Assembly: GCF_017874595.1 (NCBI RefSeq)
Contig: NZ_JAGILA010000002.1
Span: 744,001-808,000 of the forward strand
Length of the DNA: 64,000 nt
Reading direction: 5' to 3'
Source: Sinorhizobium kostiense
Lineage (GTDB): Bacteria; Pseudomonadota; Alphaproteobacteria; Rhizobiales; Rhizobiaceae
Of this stretch, positions 16,823 to 25,232 are shown piece after piece. The position numbers and the translations under genes were made by a program. The notes under the pieces were generated by a model, which worked only from the letters and a program-made list of their open reading frames with translations, was not told where the DNA came from and did not search any database. The stretch's first letter is position 1. Each line of letters opens with the position of its first letter.

Positions 16823-18418
16823 TTACTCTACAATATCAACGCCGTCGAAAGCAAAGTCGCCGAGCGGGCTCTGCACGAAGCCTTCGACGTTCTTGCGCAT
16901 TGGCACGATCGACAGCGAATGGTCGAGCGTCGCCCAGGGCGCTTCGCGCTTGAATACGACCTGAGCCTCTTCGTAGAGCTTGGTGCGCTCTTCGACGCTG
17001 CTGGCTTCCTTCGCCTTCGTCACCAGATCGTCGAATTCCTTGTTGCACCACTGTGCGCGGTTGTTGCCGCCGACCGCATCGCAGCCAAGCAGCGTGTCGA
17101 GGAAGTTGTCCGGATCGCCATTATCGCCCGTCCACCCGAGGATCACCGCACCATCGCGATCCTTCGCCTTCGATCTTTCGAGATATTCGGCCCATTCATA
17201 GGTGACGATCTCGACATTGACGCCGATCTTGGCAAAGTCGGCCTGGATCAGTTCGGCGGCCCGACGTGCGTTCAGCATATACGGCCGTGCCACTGGCATC
17301 GCCCACACCTTCATCGAAAGGTTGGTGACACCAGCATCCTCGAGCATCTTCTTCGCCACTTCCGGCTCGTAGGTGTCGTCCTCGATATTGTCGTTATAGG
17401 ACCACATCGTCGGCGGGATCGGGTTGGTGGCCGGTGTCGCCTGTCCCTGGAAAACCGCGTCTACGATTGCCTGCTTGTTGATCGCCTTGTTCAAGGCCTT
17501 GCGGACCTCGACCTTGTCAAAGGGCGCCTGGGTGGTGTTGTAGGCGAGATAGGCGACGTTAAGACCGGCCTGCTCCATGACCTTCAGGTTCGGGTCAGCC
17601 TTCATGGATTCGACGTCCGCCGCGTTCGGATAGGGCATCAGGTGGCACTCGCCAGCCTTAAGCTTCTGATAGCGGACCGCGGCATCGGTTGTGATCGAGA
17701 AAACCAGGTCATCTATCTTCTGCTTGCCGGCCCAGTAGTCCGGATGGGCCTTGTAACGGATGACGGCATCCTGCTGGTAACCCACGAAGGCAAACGGGCC
17801 GGTGCCCAACGGCATCTGGTTGAGCTGGTTCATCTTGCCATCGGCTTGAAGCTTGTCGGCATATTCCTTCGACATGATCGAAGCGAAGGGCATCGCAAGG
17901 TTGGCAAGGAACGGCGCTTCCCTGCGTTTCAGCTTGATCTTGACGGTCATGTCGTCAACCTTCTCGAGCGAGTCGATCAGATCGGGCATGCCCATGCCGG
18001 AAAAGTATTCCCACGAAGCACCGGTCACATAGCCATGCCACGGGTGATCCGATTTCCATTGGCGCTCGAGCGAGAAGATCACATCGTCGGCGTTCAGTTC
18101 CCGGGTCGGGGTGAAGAACTCAGTCGTCTGAAACTTGACGCCCGGGCGAAGCTTGAACGTGTATTCGAGGCCGTCATCGGAGATCGTCCAGCTTTCGGCA
18201 AGACCGGGCTCGGTCTCCGTGGTTCCCTTCTTGAATTCCAGCAGGCGGCTGTAAACCGTATGCGCCGAAGCATCGAAAGTCGTACCGGCCGTATAGAGGC
18301 CGGGGTCAAAACCCTCCGGCGAACCTTCCGAGCAGTAGACGAACGTTTTCGACCAGGCAGAACCGGCCATCAGCGTGGCGAGCGCCGTCGCTGCGAAAAG
18401 AGTCGTGAGCTTTTTCAT
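16823..18418 (-). CDS. dppA: Dipeptide-binding protein DppA
   Basis: A 531-aa periplasmic receptor (SBP family 5). The signal peptide is MKKLTTLFAATALATLMAGS, cleaved near A22. The mature start KTFVYCSEGSPEGFDPGLYT is the DppA type: in E. coli DppA, the same region includes the Cys-Ser-Glu-Gly-Ser-Pro-Glu stretch. Two Cys pairs are likely: the one near the N-terminus, and Cys in AGECHLMPY plus LLGCDAVGGNNRAQWCN. The start at 18418 is chosen at the signal peptide; the frame runs open upstream without meaning. It heads the dppABCDF operon, with a leader of over 400 bp to rirA. Confidence 0.95.
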   Translation of the reverse strand: MKKLTTLFAATALATLMAGSAWSKTFVYCSEGSPEGFDPGLYTAGTTFDASAHTVYSRLLEFKKGTTETEPGLAESWTISDDGLEYTFKLRPGVKFQTTEFFTPTRELNADDVIFSLERQWKSDHPWHGYVTGASWEYFSGMGMPDLIDSLEKVDDMTVKIKLKRREAPFLANLAMPFASIMSKEYADKLQADGKMNQLNQMPLGTGPFAFVGYQQDAVIRYKAHPDYWAGKQKIDDLVFSITTDAAVRYQKLKAGECHLMPYPNAADVESMKADPNLKVMEQAGLNVAYLAYNTTQAPFDKVEVRKALNKAINKQAIVDAVFQGQATPATNPIPPTMWSYNDNIEDDTYEPEVAKKMLEDAGVTNLSMKVWAMPVARPYMLNARRAAELIQADFAKIGVNVEIVTYEWAEYLERSKAKDRDGAVILGWTGDNGDPDNFLDTLLGCDAVGGNNRAQWCNKEFDDLVTKAKEASSVEERTKLYEEAQVVFKREAPWATLDHSLSIVPMRKNVEGFVQSPLGDFAFDGVDIVE

Positions 18419-18859
18419 GAGCTTGCTTCCCAGTTTTGCTTTTTTGTTCTCGTATTTTCGACGCGGCAAGAAATTTTCCATCCGGTCAAGAACGGATGGA
18501 ACGACATTTGGCGTCGCAATGCAATAAGTCACTTCAGAAATTTGTCTAGGCGAAAAATTCTTCCACAAATAGTGGCAGCGGGCAACATGCGATTTCTGCA
18601 TGCGACGAGTCGCAGGCCGAAGCAGGACCGAGGATGGGAGCGCCGTGGAGTGGCGGGAATAAGTTGCGCACCACCTCGCCATGCGTCTTTTCAGACGCAC
18701 GACGGACCTGCAGCGACTTGCAGCATGTTCCTGTCCTTGAGCCGCTTACGAGTTAAGGACACATACAGGGTGCGCCCGCCGCAACTTGGCGGCGTGGGCC
18801 TGGCGGCGTGGGGCTGAAAGAGACGGCCGAAGCCGCATCCTCACTCATCCATTGGAAAA
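18419..18859. other. dppA upstream region, 441 bp, containing a RIME-like element
   Basis: No gene is visible. The dppA promoter must lie in the part nearest the gene, but I could not fix a -35/-10 pair. Positions 18681-18770 hold a RIME-like repeat. The side next to rirA (18775-18859) has no clear terminator for rirA. Confidence 0.5.
18681..18770 (-). repeat. RIME-like extragenic palindromic element
   Basis: Contains the perfect palindrome GCGTCTTTTCAGACGC (18684-18699) and, further on, two copies of a GTCCTT half-site facing TTAAGGACAC. The order of landmarks is that of the tandem copies at 29575-29812, read on the opposite strand and more diverged. Confidence 0.6.
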
Positions 18860-19324
18860 TTACGCCGCCGAAATCTGCCGGCGACCTGACTCCTCGATGC
18901 CGAGGAGGAAATTGATTTGCGGCCGGGCCTTCACCAGGTCGTCGATCGTATAGCCCTGGAGGACCTCGAAGAAGGCGTTCAGCGCCTTGCGCAAGGCGGT
19001 ATTGAGGCCGCAGCTATCGACCAGCGGACATTCGATCTCGCCGGCCTCGAAACACTCGGCCATGGCGAAGCTGTCCTCCGTGACCTTGACGACATCGTAG
19101 AGGCTGATCTCGGAGGCTGGCTTCGGCAGTCTTACGCCGCCATTACGTCCCCGCACGGTCTCAACCAGGCCCGCCTTCGTCAGCGGCTGCAAGATCTTGA
19201 ACAGAAACAGCTCGGAGACGCCGTAAGCCTTGGCGATCTCGGGAATGCGGCTGAGCTTCTCGCCATTCGCAGCGCAGTACATCAGCATGCGAACCGCATA
19301 GTTTGTTTGCTTCGTCAGACGCAT
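18860..19324 (-). CDS. rirA: Iron-responsive Rrf2-family regulator RirA
   Basis: A 154-aa repressor of iron-uptake genes in rhizobia. The N-terminal winged helix reads MRLTKQTNYAVRMLMYCAA with recognition helix SELFLFKILQPLTKAGLVET and wing GRNGGVRL. Cys91, Cys99 and Cys105 (ECFEAGEIECPLVDSC) form the iron-sulfur cluster site that senses iron. GGAG precedes the ATG. It is divergent from a ferric-iron binding protein gene that it probably controls. A palindrome close to the Irr box (19379-19395) lies 55 bp upstream. Confidence 0.95.
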   Translation of the reverse strand: MRLTKQTNYAVRMLMYCAANGEKLSRIPEIAKAYGVSELFLFKILQPLTKAGLVETVRGRNGGVRLPKPASEISLYDVVKVTEDSFAMAECFEAGEIECPLVDSCGLNTALRKALNAFFEVLQGYTIDDLVKARPQINFLLGIEESGRRQISAA

Positions 19325-19378
19325 CGTTCACTCCGGAATCGAAAAAAACGTTCTCCACTCATATAGGACGGATTCCAG

Positions 19379-19395
19379 TTTGGAACAATTCCAAA
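19379..19395. promoter_or_regulatory. ICE-like (Irr box) palindrome upstream of rirA
   Basis: TTTGGAACAATTCCAAA is a perfect 7-3-7 palindrome. It matches the Irr-controlled element TTTAGAA-N3-TTCTAAA except for a G:C in place of A:T at the fourth position of each arm. Control of rirA by Irr is reported in related rhizobia, so a regulatory role is plausible, though not shown here. Confidence 0.5.
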
Positions 19396-19416
19396 AAACC
19401 GGAAAAACATACGAGC

Positions 19417-19448
19417 GCAGTCAACTTCACTCTTTCCCAGTTGACTGC
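19417..19448. promoter_or_regulatory. Perfect 10-bp inverted repeat between rirA and the iron-binding gene
   Basis: GCAGTCAACT (19417-19426) and AGTTGACTGC (19439-19448) are exact inverse complements with a 12-bp spacer. The pair sits 69 bp before the start of the iron-binding protein gene, where an operator for RirA would be expected. It does not fit the TGA-N9-TCA iron box exactly. Confidence 0.4.
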
Positions 19449-19516
19449 CTGAGCGGGCGCAGTAAGAAATATGACCGGCTTAGTTAAGTTTATTAGCGAG
19501 AAATGGAGAGAACACG

Positions 19517-20557
19517 ATGCACGTCTCAAGAGCGCTGATCGGCACCCTTTCGGTGGCCGCCTTCGTCGCCTTCTCGGCACCGGCGCGCGCCGATGGTGAG
19601 GTCAATATCTATTCTTACCGGCAGCCCGACCTGATCAAGCCGCTGCTCGACGCCTTCACCAAGGAGACCGGTATTGCGACCAACGTGCTCTTCCTCGACA
19701 AAGGCCTGGTCGAGCGCATCCAGGCTGAAGGCGCAAACTCGCCGGCGGATGTCATCCTCACCGTCGACATCAGCCGCCTGACCGAGGCGAAGGAAGGGGG
19801 CGTTACCCAACCGGTCGTCAGCGAGACGATCAACAAGGATGTTCCGGCGCATTTCCGCGATCCGGATGGCAATTGGTTCGGCCTCACGACGCGCGGCCGT
19901 GTGGTCTATGCGTCCAAGGACCGCGTCGCCCAGAACGACATCACCTACGAGGAACTTGCCGATCCGAAATGGAAGGGCAAAATCTGCACGCGTGACGGCC
20001 AGCACTCCTACAATGTCGGCCTCTTCGCCTCCATGATCGCGCATCACGGCGAAGCGGAGACGGAAAAGTGGCTGACCGGACTCAGGGACAATCTTGGCAA
20101 GAAGCCTGATGGCGGCGACCGCGACCAGGCGAAAGCCATTTTTGCAGGCGAATGCGATCTCGCGATCGGCAACAGCTATTACGTCGGTCTGATGCTGACC
20201 AACGAGAAGGAGCCGGAGCAGAAAGAATGGGCCTCCGCCATCAAGGTCCTGTTCCCGAACGCGAATGACCGCGGCACACATGTGAACATCTCCGGTATGG
20301 CGCTCGCAAATAACGCGCCGAACAAGGAGAACGCCATCAAGCTGATGGAATTCCTTTCTTCGGGCGAAGCGCAGAAAATCTATGCCGAGCAGGTCTTCGA
20401 GTATCCGGTACTACCGGGCGTGGATCCCTCTGACGTTGTCAAATCCTTCGGGTCGATCAAGCCGGATACGCTGCCGCTTGCCGAGATCGCGTCGAACCGC
20501 AAGAAGGCCTCGGAACTGGTCGACAAGGTCGGCTACAACAACGGTCCGCAGGACTGA
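19517..20557 (+). CDS. Ferric-iron ABC transporter periplasmic binding protein (FbpA/FutA-like)
   Basis: A 346-aa receptor for Fe3+. The signal peptide ends at ARA-DGEVN (residue 25). The mature start VNIYSYRQPDLIKPLLDAF and the Tyr-rich C-lobe (GQHSYN near 165 and GNSYYVGLM near 220) match the FutA/FbpA class, in which adjacent Tyr residues coordinate iron. GGAGAG precedes the ATG. No permease or ATPase follows; a terminator closes the gene at 20605. A matching FbpB-type permease lies 21 kb away at 41744. Divergence from rirA suggests iron-starvation induction. Confidence 0.92.
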   Translation: MHVSRALIGTLSVAAFVAFSAPARADGEVNIYSYRQPDLIKPLLDAFTKETGIATNVLFLDKGLVERIQAEGANSPADVILTVDISRLTEAKEGGVTQPVVSETINKDVPAHFRDPDGNWFGLTTRGRVVYASKDRVAQNDITYEELADPKWKGKICTRDGQHSYNVGLFASMIAHHGEAETEKWLTGLRDNLGKKPDGGDRDQAKAIFAGECDLAIGNSYYVGLMLTNEKEPEQKEWASAIKVLFPNANDRGTHVNISGMALANNAPNKENAIKLMEFLSSGEAQKIYAEQVFEYPVLPGVDPSDVVKSFGSIKPDTLPLAEIASNRKKASELVDKVGYNNGPQD

Positions 20558-20604
20558 GACGGATCGCGACAGCGCTGCGCCTCCTTCAAGTCGCATGACA
20601 TCAG

Positions 20605-20632
20605 CAGCGGGCGAAAGCCCGCTGTTTTCGTT
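20605..20632 (+). terminator. Intrinsic terminator after the iron-binding protein gene
   Basis: CAGCGGGC pairs with GCCCGCTG around a GAAA tetraloop, followed by TTTTCGTT. It is 48 bp after the stop codon and confirms that the gene is monocistronic. Confidence 0.85.
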
Positions 20633-20737
20633 GCACGATTGACCGAACGCCCGGAGGGTAGGATTCTCTGACTGCTGCAGAGGCAGCGGTGGCCTTCGGC
20701 CCGCCCGTTTGAAACGCGATTCTGACCGGAGGCGAAA

Positions 20738-21241
20738 GTGGACGAGACGCACGATACCAGCCAACTCGAAATGGTCGTTCTGATGACGCCCGACATGGCG
20801 AACTTCAGCGGCAAGGTCCATGGCGGAGCACTTCTCAACCTGCTCGACCGGGTCGCCTTTTCCTGCGCCTCGCGCTATTCGCAGCAATATGCCGTCACCC
20901 TCTCGGTCGACCAGGTCGTCTTCCGTCAGCCGATCCATGTCGGCGAACTGGTGCACTTCCGCGCCTCGATCAACTATGCAGGGCGCACGTCGATGGAGGT
21001 CGGAATTCGCGTCGAGGCGGAAAATATCCGCACCGGTACGCGACGGCATACGAATTCCTGTTATTTCACGATGGTCGCCGTCGACGCGGACGGACGGCCG
21101 ACGAGCGTGCCGCCCTATACGCCCAAGCCCGGTATCGGAGAGCGCCGCTATCGGGCGGCCGAAGTCAGGCGGGAGCTGCGCCGGGAGTTCGAGGAGCGCT
21201 TCCGAGCGGCGGGTTCCGGGGGCGGAGCCTCCGATGGATAG
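20738..21241 (+). CDS. Acyl-CoA thioesterase (hotdog fold, YciA/BACH-like)
   Basis: A 167-aa hotdog-fold enzyme that hydrolyses acyl-CoA. Family features are MTPDMANFSGKVHGGALLNLLDRVAF (the N-HGG turn and catalytic Asp region), the SVDQVVFRQPIHVGEL strand, and the VRVEAENI-like central strands. Start is GTG with GGAGG seven bases before it. The C-terminal 25 residues are a charged helix (RRELRREFEERFRA), an unusual but known tail. It converges with the M48 protease gene with 6 bp between the stops. Confidence 0.9.
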   Translation: MDETHDTSQLEMVVLMTPDMANFSGKVHGGALLNLLDRVAFSCASRYSQQYAVTLSVDQVVFRQPIHVGELVHFRASINYAGRTSMEVGIRVEAENIRTGTRRHTNSCYFTMVAVDADGRPTSVPPYTPKPGIGERRYRAAEVRRELRREFEERFRAAGSGGGASDG

Positions 21242-21247
21242 GACCTT

Positions 21248-22303
21248 TCAATCTCTCCGTGTTGCGGCGATCAAGTCCATGATCGCCTTGCGCCGCTCCG
21301 GCGTGCCGGGATGGGTGGAGAAGATGCTGGTTTTTGAACGGTCGTGAAGCTTCGCCTCGAGGAGTTCGAAGAAGCGGGCGATTGCGGTCGGATCCAGACC
21401 AGCCTTGATCATCAGTTCGACGGAATGCCTATCGGCCTCTGCCTCGGCAGCGCGCGAGTGGGAGAGCGCAAGCAGACCTCCCCCCTGCACCAGCACGTCC
21501 TCGGCGCCTGAACCGATATCGCCGGCGATCAGCATGATGAGGGCGGCGACGCCCGCGGCACGATAGATCTGCCGGAGGCTATGCTTGTGCTCGACATGGC
21601 CGATTTCGTGCGCCAGCACGCCGACGATCATCTCCGTGTCGCCGTCAGCGAGGTCAACCAGTTCATCGGTGAGGATCAGCGTGCCGTCGGGCAGCGCAAA
21701 GGCATTGGGTCCAACGGGGCCGCCCTCGCGGAAGTTGAGCGTGTAGGCCGCCTCGCCACCCTCGGAAAGCGCCGCGATGCGACGGAAGCCGTTGAGAATT
21801 CGGCCGCGGAGCGCCTCCTCGAGCTTGGACGGGCCGAGAACCGTCCGGTCCATGGTCTCAAGCGTGCTTGCCGACATGATCTGCGGCAAGATCGGGGGCG
21901 TGACGGCGACGGCCACCTCCACGAGCGCAGGCAGCGCAACGCGGTAAACCAGCACACCGAGCAGGAGGGTCGCGGCGACGAAGGCGATCAACCGCGGATG
22001 GAATCGCTCCAGCCGATGGACAATTCCCTCCCTGCCCCGGCCCTTATGGGCGAGAAACCGGTCTATCGCATCGTTTTCGCCCGTCTCGAAGAGGGACCCG
22101 TCCGGAAAGGTGATCCGCCGCGGAATGCGACCGACGCGGGCGGAAATCTCGACCGACGACAGGCTGCCGCCCGCCAGCTCGGCGCGCGCGTCGTCGCAGA
22201 CGACGAGGCGCCCGCCATCTTCGACCAGGCGACAGGGCACGGAGCGGCTCGATCCTGCAGGGTGCCAATTGCCGACGGCAATGGCTGGATGGTCAGAAGC
22301 CAA
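21248..22303 (-). CDS. M48-family membrane metallopeptidase
   Basis: A zinc protease of about 351 aa. The catalytic HExxH is in LAHEIGHVEHKHS and the third ligand region in AAEAEADRHSVELM. A membrane helix (RLIAFVAATLLLGVLVY) lies near residue 105, so the N-terminal beta-rich domain is cytoplasmic and the protease domain likely periplasmic. No ATG fits the start: I place it at TTG 22303, which overlaps the last codons of the yjgN-like gene and has GAAGG upstream. An ATT further in is a weaker option. The gene overlaps its upstream neighbour, so the two are probably coupled. Confidence 0.8.
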   Translation of the reverse strand: MASDHPAIAVGNWHPAGSSRSVPCRLVEDGGRLVVCDDARAELAGGSLSSVEISARVGRIPRRITFPDGSLFETGENDAIDRFLAHKGRGREGIVHRLERFHPRLIAFVAATLLLGVLVYRVALPALVEVAVAVTPPILPQIMSASTLETMDRTVLGPSKLEEALRGRILNGFRRIAALSEGGEAAYTLNFREGGPVGPNAFALPDGTLILTDELVDLADGDTEMIVGVLAHEIGHVEHKHSLRQIYRAAGVAALIMLIAGDIGSGAEDVLVQGGGLLALSHSRAAEAEADRHSVELMIKAGLDPTAIARFFELLEAKLHDRSKTSIFSTHPGTPERRKAIMDLIAATRRD

Positions 22304-23411
22304 AGTCGAAGCCTTCGATATCCATGAACTCGGCGCTGACCGCCGAGCCTTCCTGGGCGATGGCCGAGAAGATCTCGCCGACATCGCCGTCGAAGCGAAC
22401 GCCCGTATGCTCATTGACGTAGCGCGCCATGCGAACGGCTGCCCAAGGCCGCATCAGTCCGAGTGTAACAAGCGTGACGACGAAGTTCGAGATGCCGATC
22501 CAGGCGTAGCGCGGGCGTGAAAGGTCGCTCAGAAGCCGGTGCTTGCCGTCAAAGGTGGCGGCCGACCAGGCCACGTTGCGGACCCCGGCACGATAAACGA
22601 GCGCCGCAACGCCAAAAATCGCGAAGAACAGGACGTAACCGATCGCCATCAGCACGACGAGCGATGCCTGCATCTCGGCAGGAAGCAAATCAGGGCTCTC
22701 CATCGCCGTCACCACAATCGCGACGTTGAGGAAAGCGACGAAGCCGATGATCAACAGCCCGAGAATGATGATCGCCGCCGAGATCGCCCAGGATTTGTAG
22801 ATCGTGCCGATGGAGGGATCGGTCGAAAAGGCCTTCTTCCCGTAACGCAGGTTATTACCGATGTAGCGGTAGACCCAGCGGCTGGCGAGCGGCACCAGTA
22901 TGCCAAGTGTCAGCGAGGCGAGGACCGGCCCGACGATGAAAGCGAGAAAGGCACCGCCGGCGCGACCGACGAAATCGAAGCGGACATTTCGGTAGCTTGT
23001 CACCCGCGCGCTGAAGCGCAAGCCGCGGGCGACGAGCCACGGAACGAAGCAGAGGAGCAGCAAGAGCAGCGCCATGCCGGCAAGCGGTACGAAAGTGAGG
23101 AGAACGTTGTAGAGGATCAGATAGGCAAAGACGATGAGACGGCCGATCAGGATCTGACCGCCCGTGGCGTGATACTCGAAGCCGCGGCCGAGCAGGACGG
23201 TGTTGCCGTAGAAATAGCGGTTGCGGCGAACCTTGGCCCAGGCCGAATAGATGCCAAGGGTGACGATCGTCAGAAGGATATTGACGATCCAGATCCCGAA
23301 GTACTCGCTGCCGCTACCGGTGAAGGAGAGGCGTTGAACGTTCCCCTGAGCCGCGCGCCCGAAACTGTCCTGCCCGATCCCCTGTGCCGGCAACGATTCA
23401 ACCAAAGCCAT
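22293..23411 (-). CDS. YjgN family (DUF898) inner-membrane protein
   Basis: A 372-aa polytopic membrane protein. The DUF898 signature is seen twice: near the start, EYFGIWIVNILLTIVTLGIYSAWAKVRRNRYFYG, and near the end, WIGISNFVVTLVTLGLMRPWAAVRMARYV. About seven hydrophobic segments are visible. The ATG at 23411 has GGGGGA upstream. Function is unknown for the family. Its 3' end overlaps the M48 protease gene, a common pairing in rhizobia, which suggests a joint role in envelope protein quality. Confidence 0.88.
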   Translation of the reverse strand: MALVESLPAQGIGQDSFGRAAQGNVQRLSFTGSGSEYFGIWIVNILLTIVTLGIYSAWAKVRRNRYFYGNTVLLGRGFEYHATGGQILIGRLIVFAYLILYNVLLTFVPLAGMALLLLLLCFVPWLVARGLRFSARVTSYRNVRFDFVGRAGGAFLAFIVGPVLASLTLGILVPLASRWVYRYIGNNLRYGKKAFSTDPSIGTIYKSWAISAAIIILGLLIIGFVAFLNVAIVVTAMESPDLLPAEMQASLVVLMAIGYVLFFAIFGVAALVYRAGVRNVAWSAATFDGKHRLLSDLSRPRYAWIGISNFVVTLVTLGLMRPWAAVRMARYVNEHTGVRFDGDVGEIFSAIAQEGSAVSAEFMDIEGFDFGF

Positions 23412-23561
23412 GATGCATCCCCCGAACGAAAAGCGCAAAGCCGTAAAGCCGACCGCATCATCCCGTCAGCGGTCGGCCCATACGGATGCAAGGTATGCGC
23501 GAATCATTGCCAATGCACCCGTCAATCAAGACGTTAGTTGTACCGCCACAGCCGACGCAAC

Positions 23562-23587
23562 AAAAAAGAGCCTCCCGAAGGAGGCTC
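23562..23587 (-). terminator. Intrinsic terminator of mmsA
   Basis: On the minus strand GAGCCTCC-TTCG-GGAGGCTC is followed directly by TTTTTT. A perfect 8-bp stem with a UUCG tetraloop, 24 bp after the mmsA stop codon. Confidence 0.93.
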
Positions 23588-23610
23588 CAATGGAGGAGTA
23601 GATTGATGCC

Positions 23611-25107
23611 TTACCGCATCGTCGGGATCGAGAACTCGGCACCATCCTTGATGCCCGACGGCCAGCGCGAGGTGATGGTCTTGGTCCTGGTCCAGAACTT
23701 GATCGAGTCCGGCCCATGCTGGTTGAGATCGCCGAAGGAAGAGGCCTTCCAGCCGCCGAAGGAGTGATAGGCGAGCGGCACCGGGATGGGAACGTTGACG
23801 CCGACCATGCCGATATTGATGCGGGAGGCGAAGTCGCGGGCCGCATCGCCGTCGCGGGTATAGATGGCGACACCATTGCCGTATTCGTGCTTCATCGGCA
23901 GCGACAGGGCATCCTCGTAGTTCTTGGCGCGAACAACCGAGAGAACGGGTCCGAAAATTTCGGTTTTGTAGATGTCCATGTCCGGCGTCACGTGGTCGAA
24001 CAGGCAGCCGCCAATGAAGTGGCCGTCCTCATACCCCTGCAGCTTGAAATCGCGCCCGTCGACGACGAGCTTCGCGCCCTGCTCGATGCCGCTGTCGATC
24101 AGGCTCCTGATGCGCTGCTCGGCCTCCTTGGTCACGACCGGGCCCATGTCGGCCTTTTCGTCCGTATAAGGACCGATCCGGAGACTCTCGACCATCGGCA
24201 CCAGCTTATCGATCAGGCGGTTCGCGGTTTCCTCGCCGACCGGAACGGCGACCGAGATCGCCATGCAGCGCTCGCCGGCCGAGCCGTAGCCGGCGCCGAT
24301 CAGCGCGTTGGCTGCCTGGTCGAGATCGGCATCGGGCATGATGATCATGTGGTTCTTGGCGCCCCCGAAGCACTGCGCGCGCTTGCCGTTCATCGCCGCC
24401 GTACCATAGACATAGCGGGCGATCGGCGTCGAGCCGACGAAGGAGACCGCTCCGATATCGGGATGCGTCAGGATCGCGTCGACCGCGTTCTTGTCACCGT
24501 TGACGACATTGAGGACGCCCGCCGGCAGGCCAGCCTCGATCATCAGCTCGGCGAGGCGGATCGGTACGGACGGATCGCGTTCGGACGGCTTCAAGATGAA
24601 GGCATTGCCGCAGGCGATCGCCGGGGCGAACATCCACATCGGGATCATTGCGGGGAAGTTGAACGGCGTGATGCCGGCGCCGATGCCGACCGGCTGGCGC
24701 ATCGAATACATGTCGATGCCGGGACCGGCGCCTTCGGTGAACTCGCTCTTCTGCAGATGCGGAATGCCGATGACGAATTCGCAGACTTCGAGGCCGCGAA
24801 CGACATCGCCCTTGGCGTCGTCGATCGTCTTGCCATGCTCGCGGGAGAGCAATTCGGCGAGTTCGTTCATGTTCTCGTTCAGGAGTTGCACGAACTTCAT
24901 GAAGACGCGGGCGCGGCGCTGCGGATTGGTGGCGGCCCACTTCGGCTGCGCGACCTTGGCGCTTTCGACGGCGGCGGAGAGCTCCGCGGCGCTCGCGAGC
25001 GCCACGGTGCCCTGAACTTCGCCCGTTGCCGGGTTGAAGATGTTGCTGACGCGGCCGCTGGTGCCGGCGACACGCTCGCCGTCGATGAAATGTCCGATTT
25101 CATACAT
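23611..25107 (-). CDS. mmsA: CoA-acylating methylmalonate-semialdehyde dehydrogenase
   Basis: A 498-aa aldehyde dehydrogenase that converts methylmalonate semialdehyde (valine, thymine, inositol breakdown) to propionyl-CoA with NAD and CoA. The catalytic Cys is in GSAGERCMAIS near residue 284, and GAGITPFNFPAMIPMWMF and FVGSTPIARYVY are the cofactor segments. It lacks the general-base Glu of hydrolytic ALDHs, since GGAKNHMII stands where E-L-GGK usually is, as expected of MMSDH. AGGAGG precedes the ATG. A divergent LysR gene is its likely regulator. Confidence 0.93.
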   Translation of the reverse strand: MYEIGHFIDGERVAGTSGRVSNIFNPATGEVQGTVALASAAELSAAVESAKVAQPKWAATNPQRRARVFMKFVQLLNENMNELAELLSREHGKTIDDAKGDVVRGLEVCEFVIGIPHLQKSEFTEGAGPGIDMYSMRQPVGIGAGITPFNFPAMIPMWMFAPAIACGNAFILKPSERDPSVPIRLAELMIEAGLPAGVLNVVNGDKNAVDAILTHPDIGAVSFVGSTPIARYVYGTAAMNGKRAQCFGGAKNHMIIMPDADLDQAANALIGAGYGSAGERCMAISVAVPVGEETANRLIDKLVPMVESLRIGPYTDEKADMGPVVTKEAEQRIRSLIDSGIEQGAKLVVDGRDFKLQGYEDGHFIGGCLFDHVTPDMDIYKTEIFGPVLSVVRAKNYEDALSLPMKHEYGNGVAIYTRDGDAARDFASRINIGMVGVNVPIPVPLAYHSFGGWKASSFGDLNQHGPDSIKFWTRTKTITSRWPSGIKDGAEFSIPTMR

Positions 25108-25232
25108 GGGTGTTCCTCCTGGTCTTGATCTCGGGCGCATGATGGCACTACGATTTCAACAATTCAATTTCCGAATTTCAGTAACCGTTGTGCAAAAATT
25201 GAAGCTTCCCCTCTTACAGTTAGGAGCGACAT

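Noticed and set aside
16814..18817. 667-codon plus-strand frame antisense to dppA
   Set aside because: dppA is a clear family member on the other strand; the antisense frame has no ribosome site or family features.
23716..25128. 470-codon plus-strand frame antisense to mmsA
   Set aside because: Shadow of a well-supported dehydrogenase gene.
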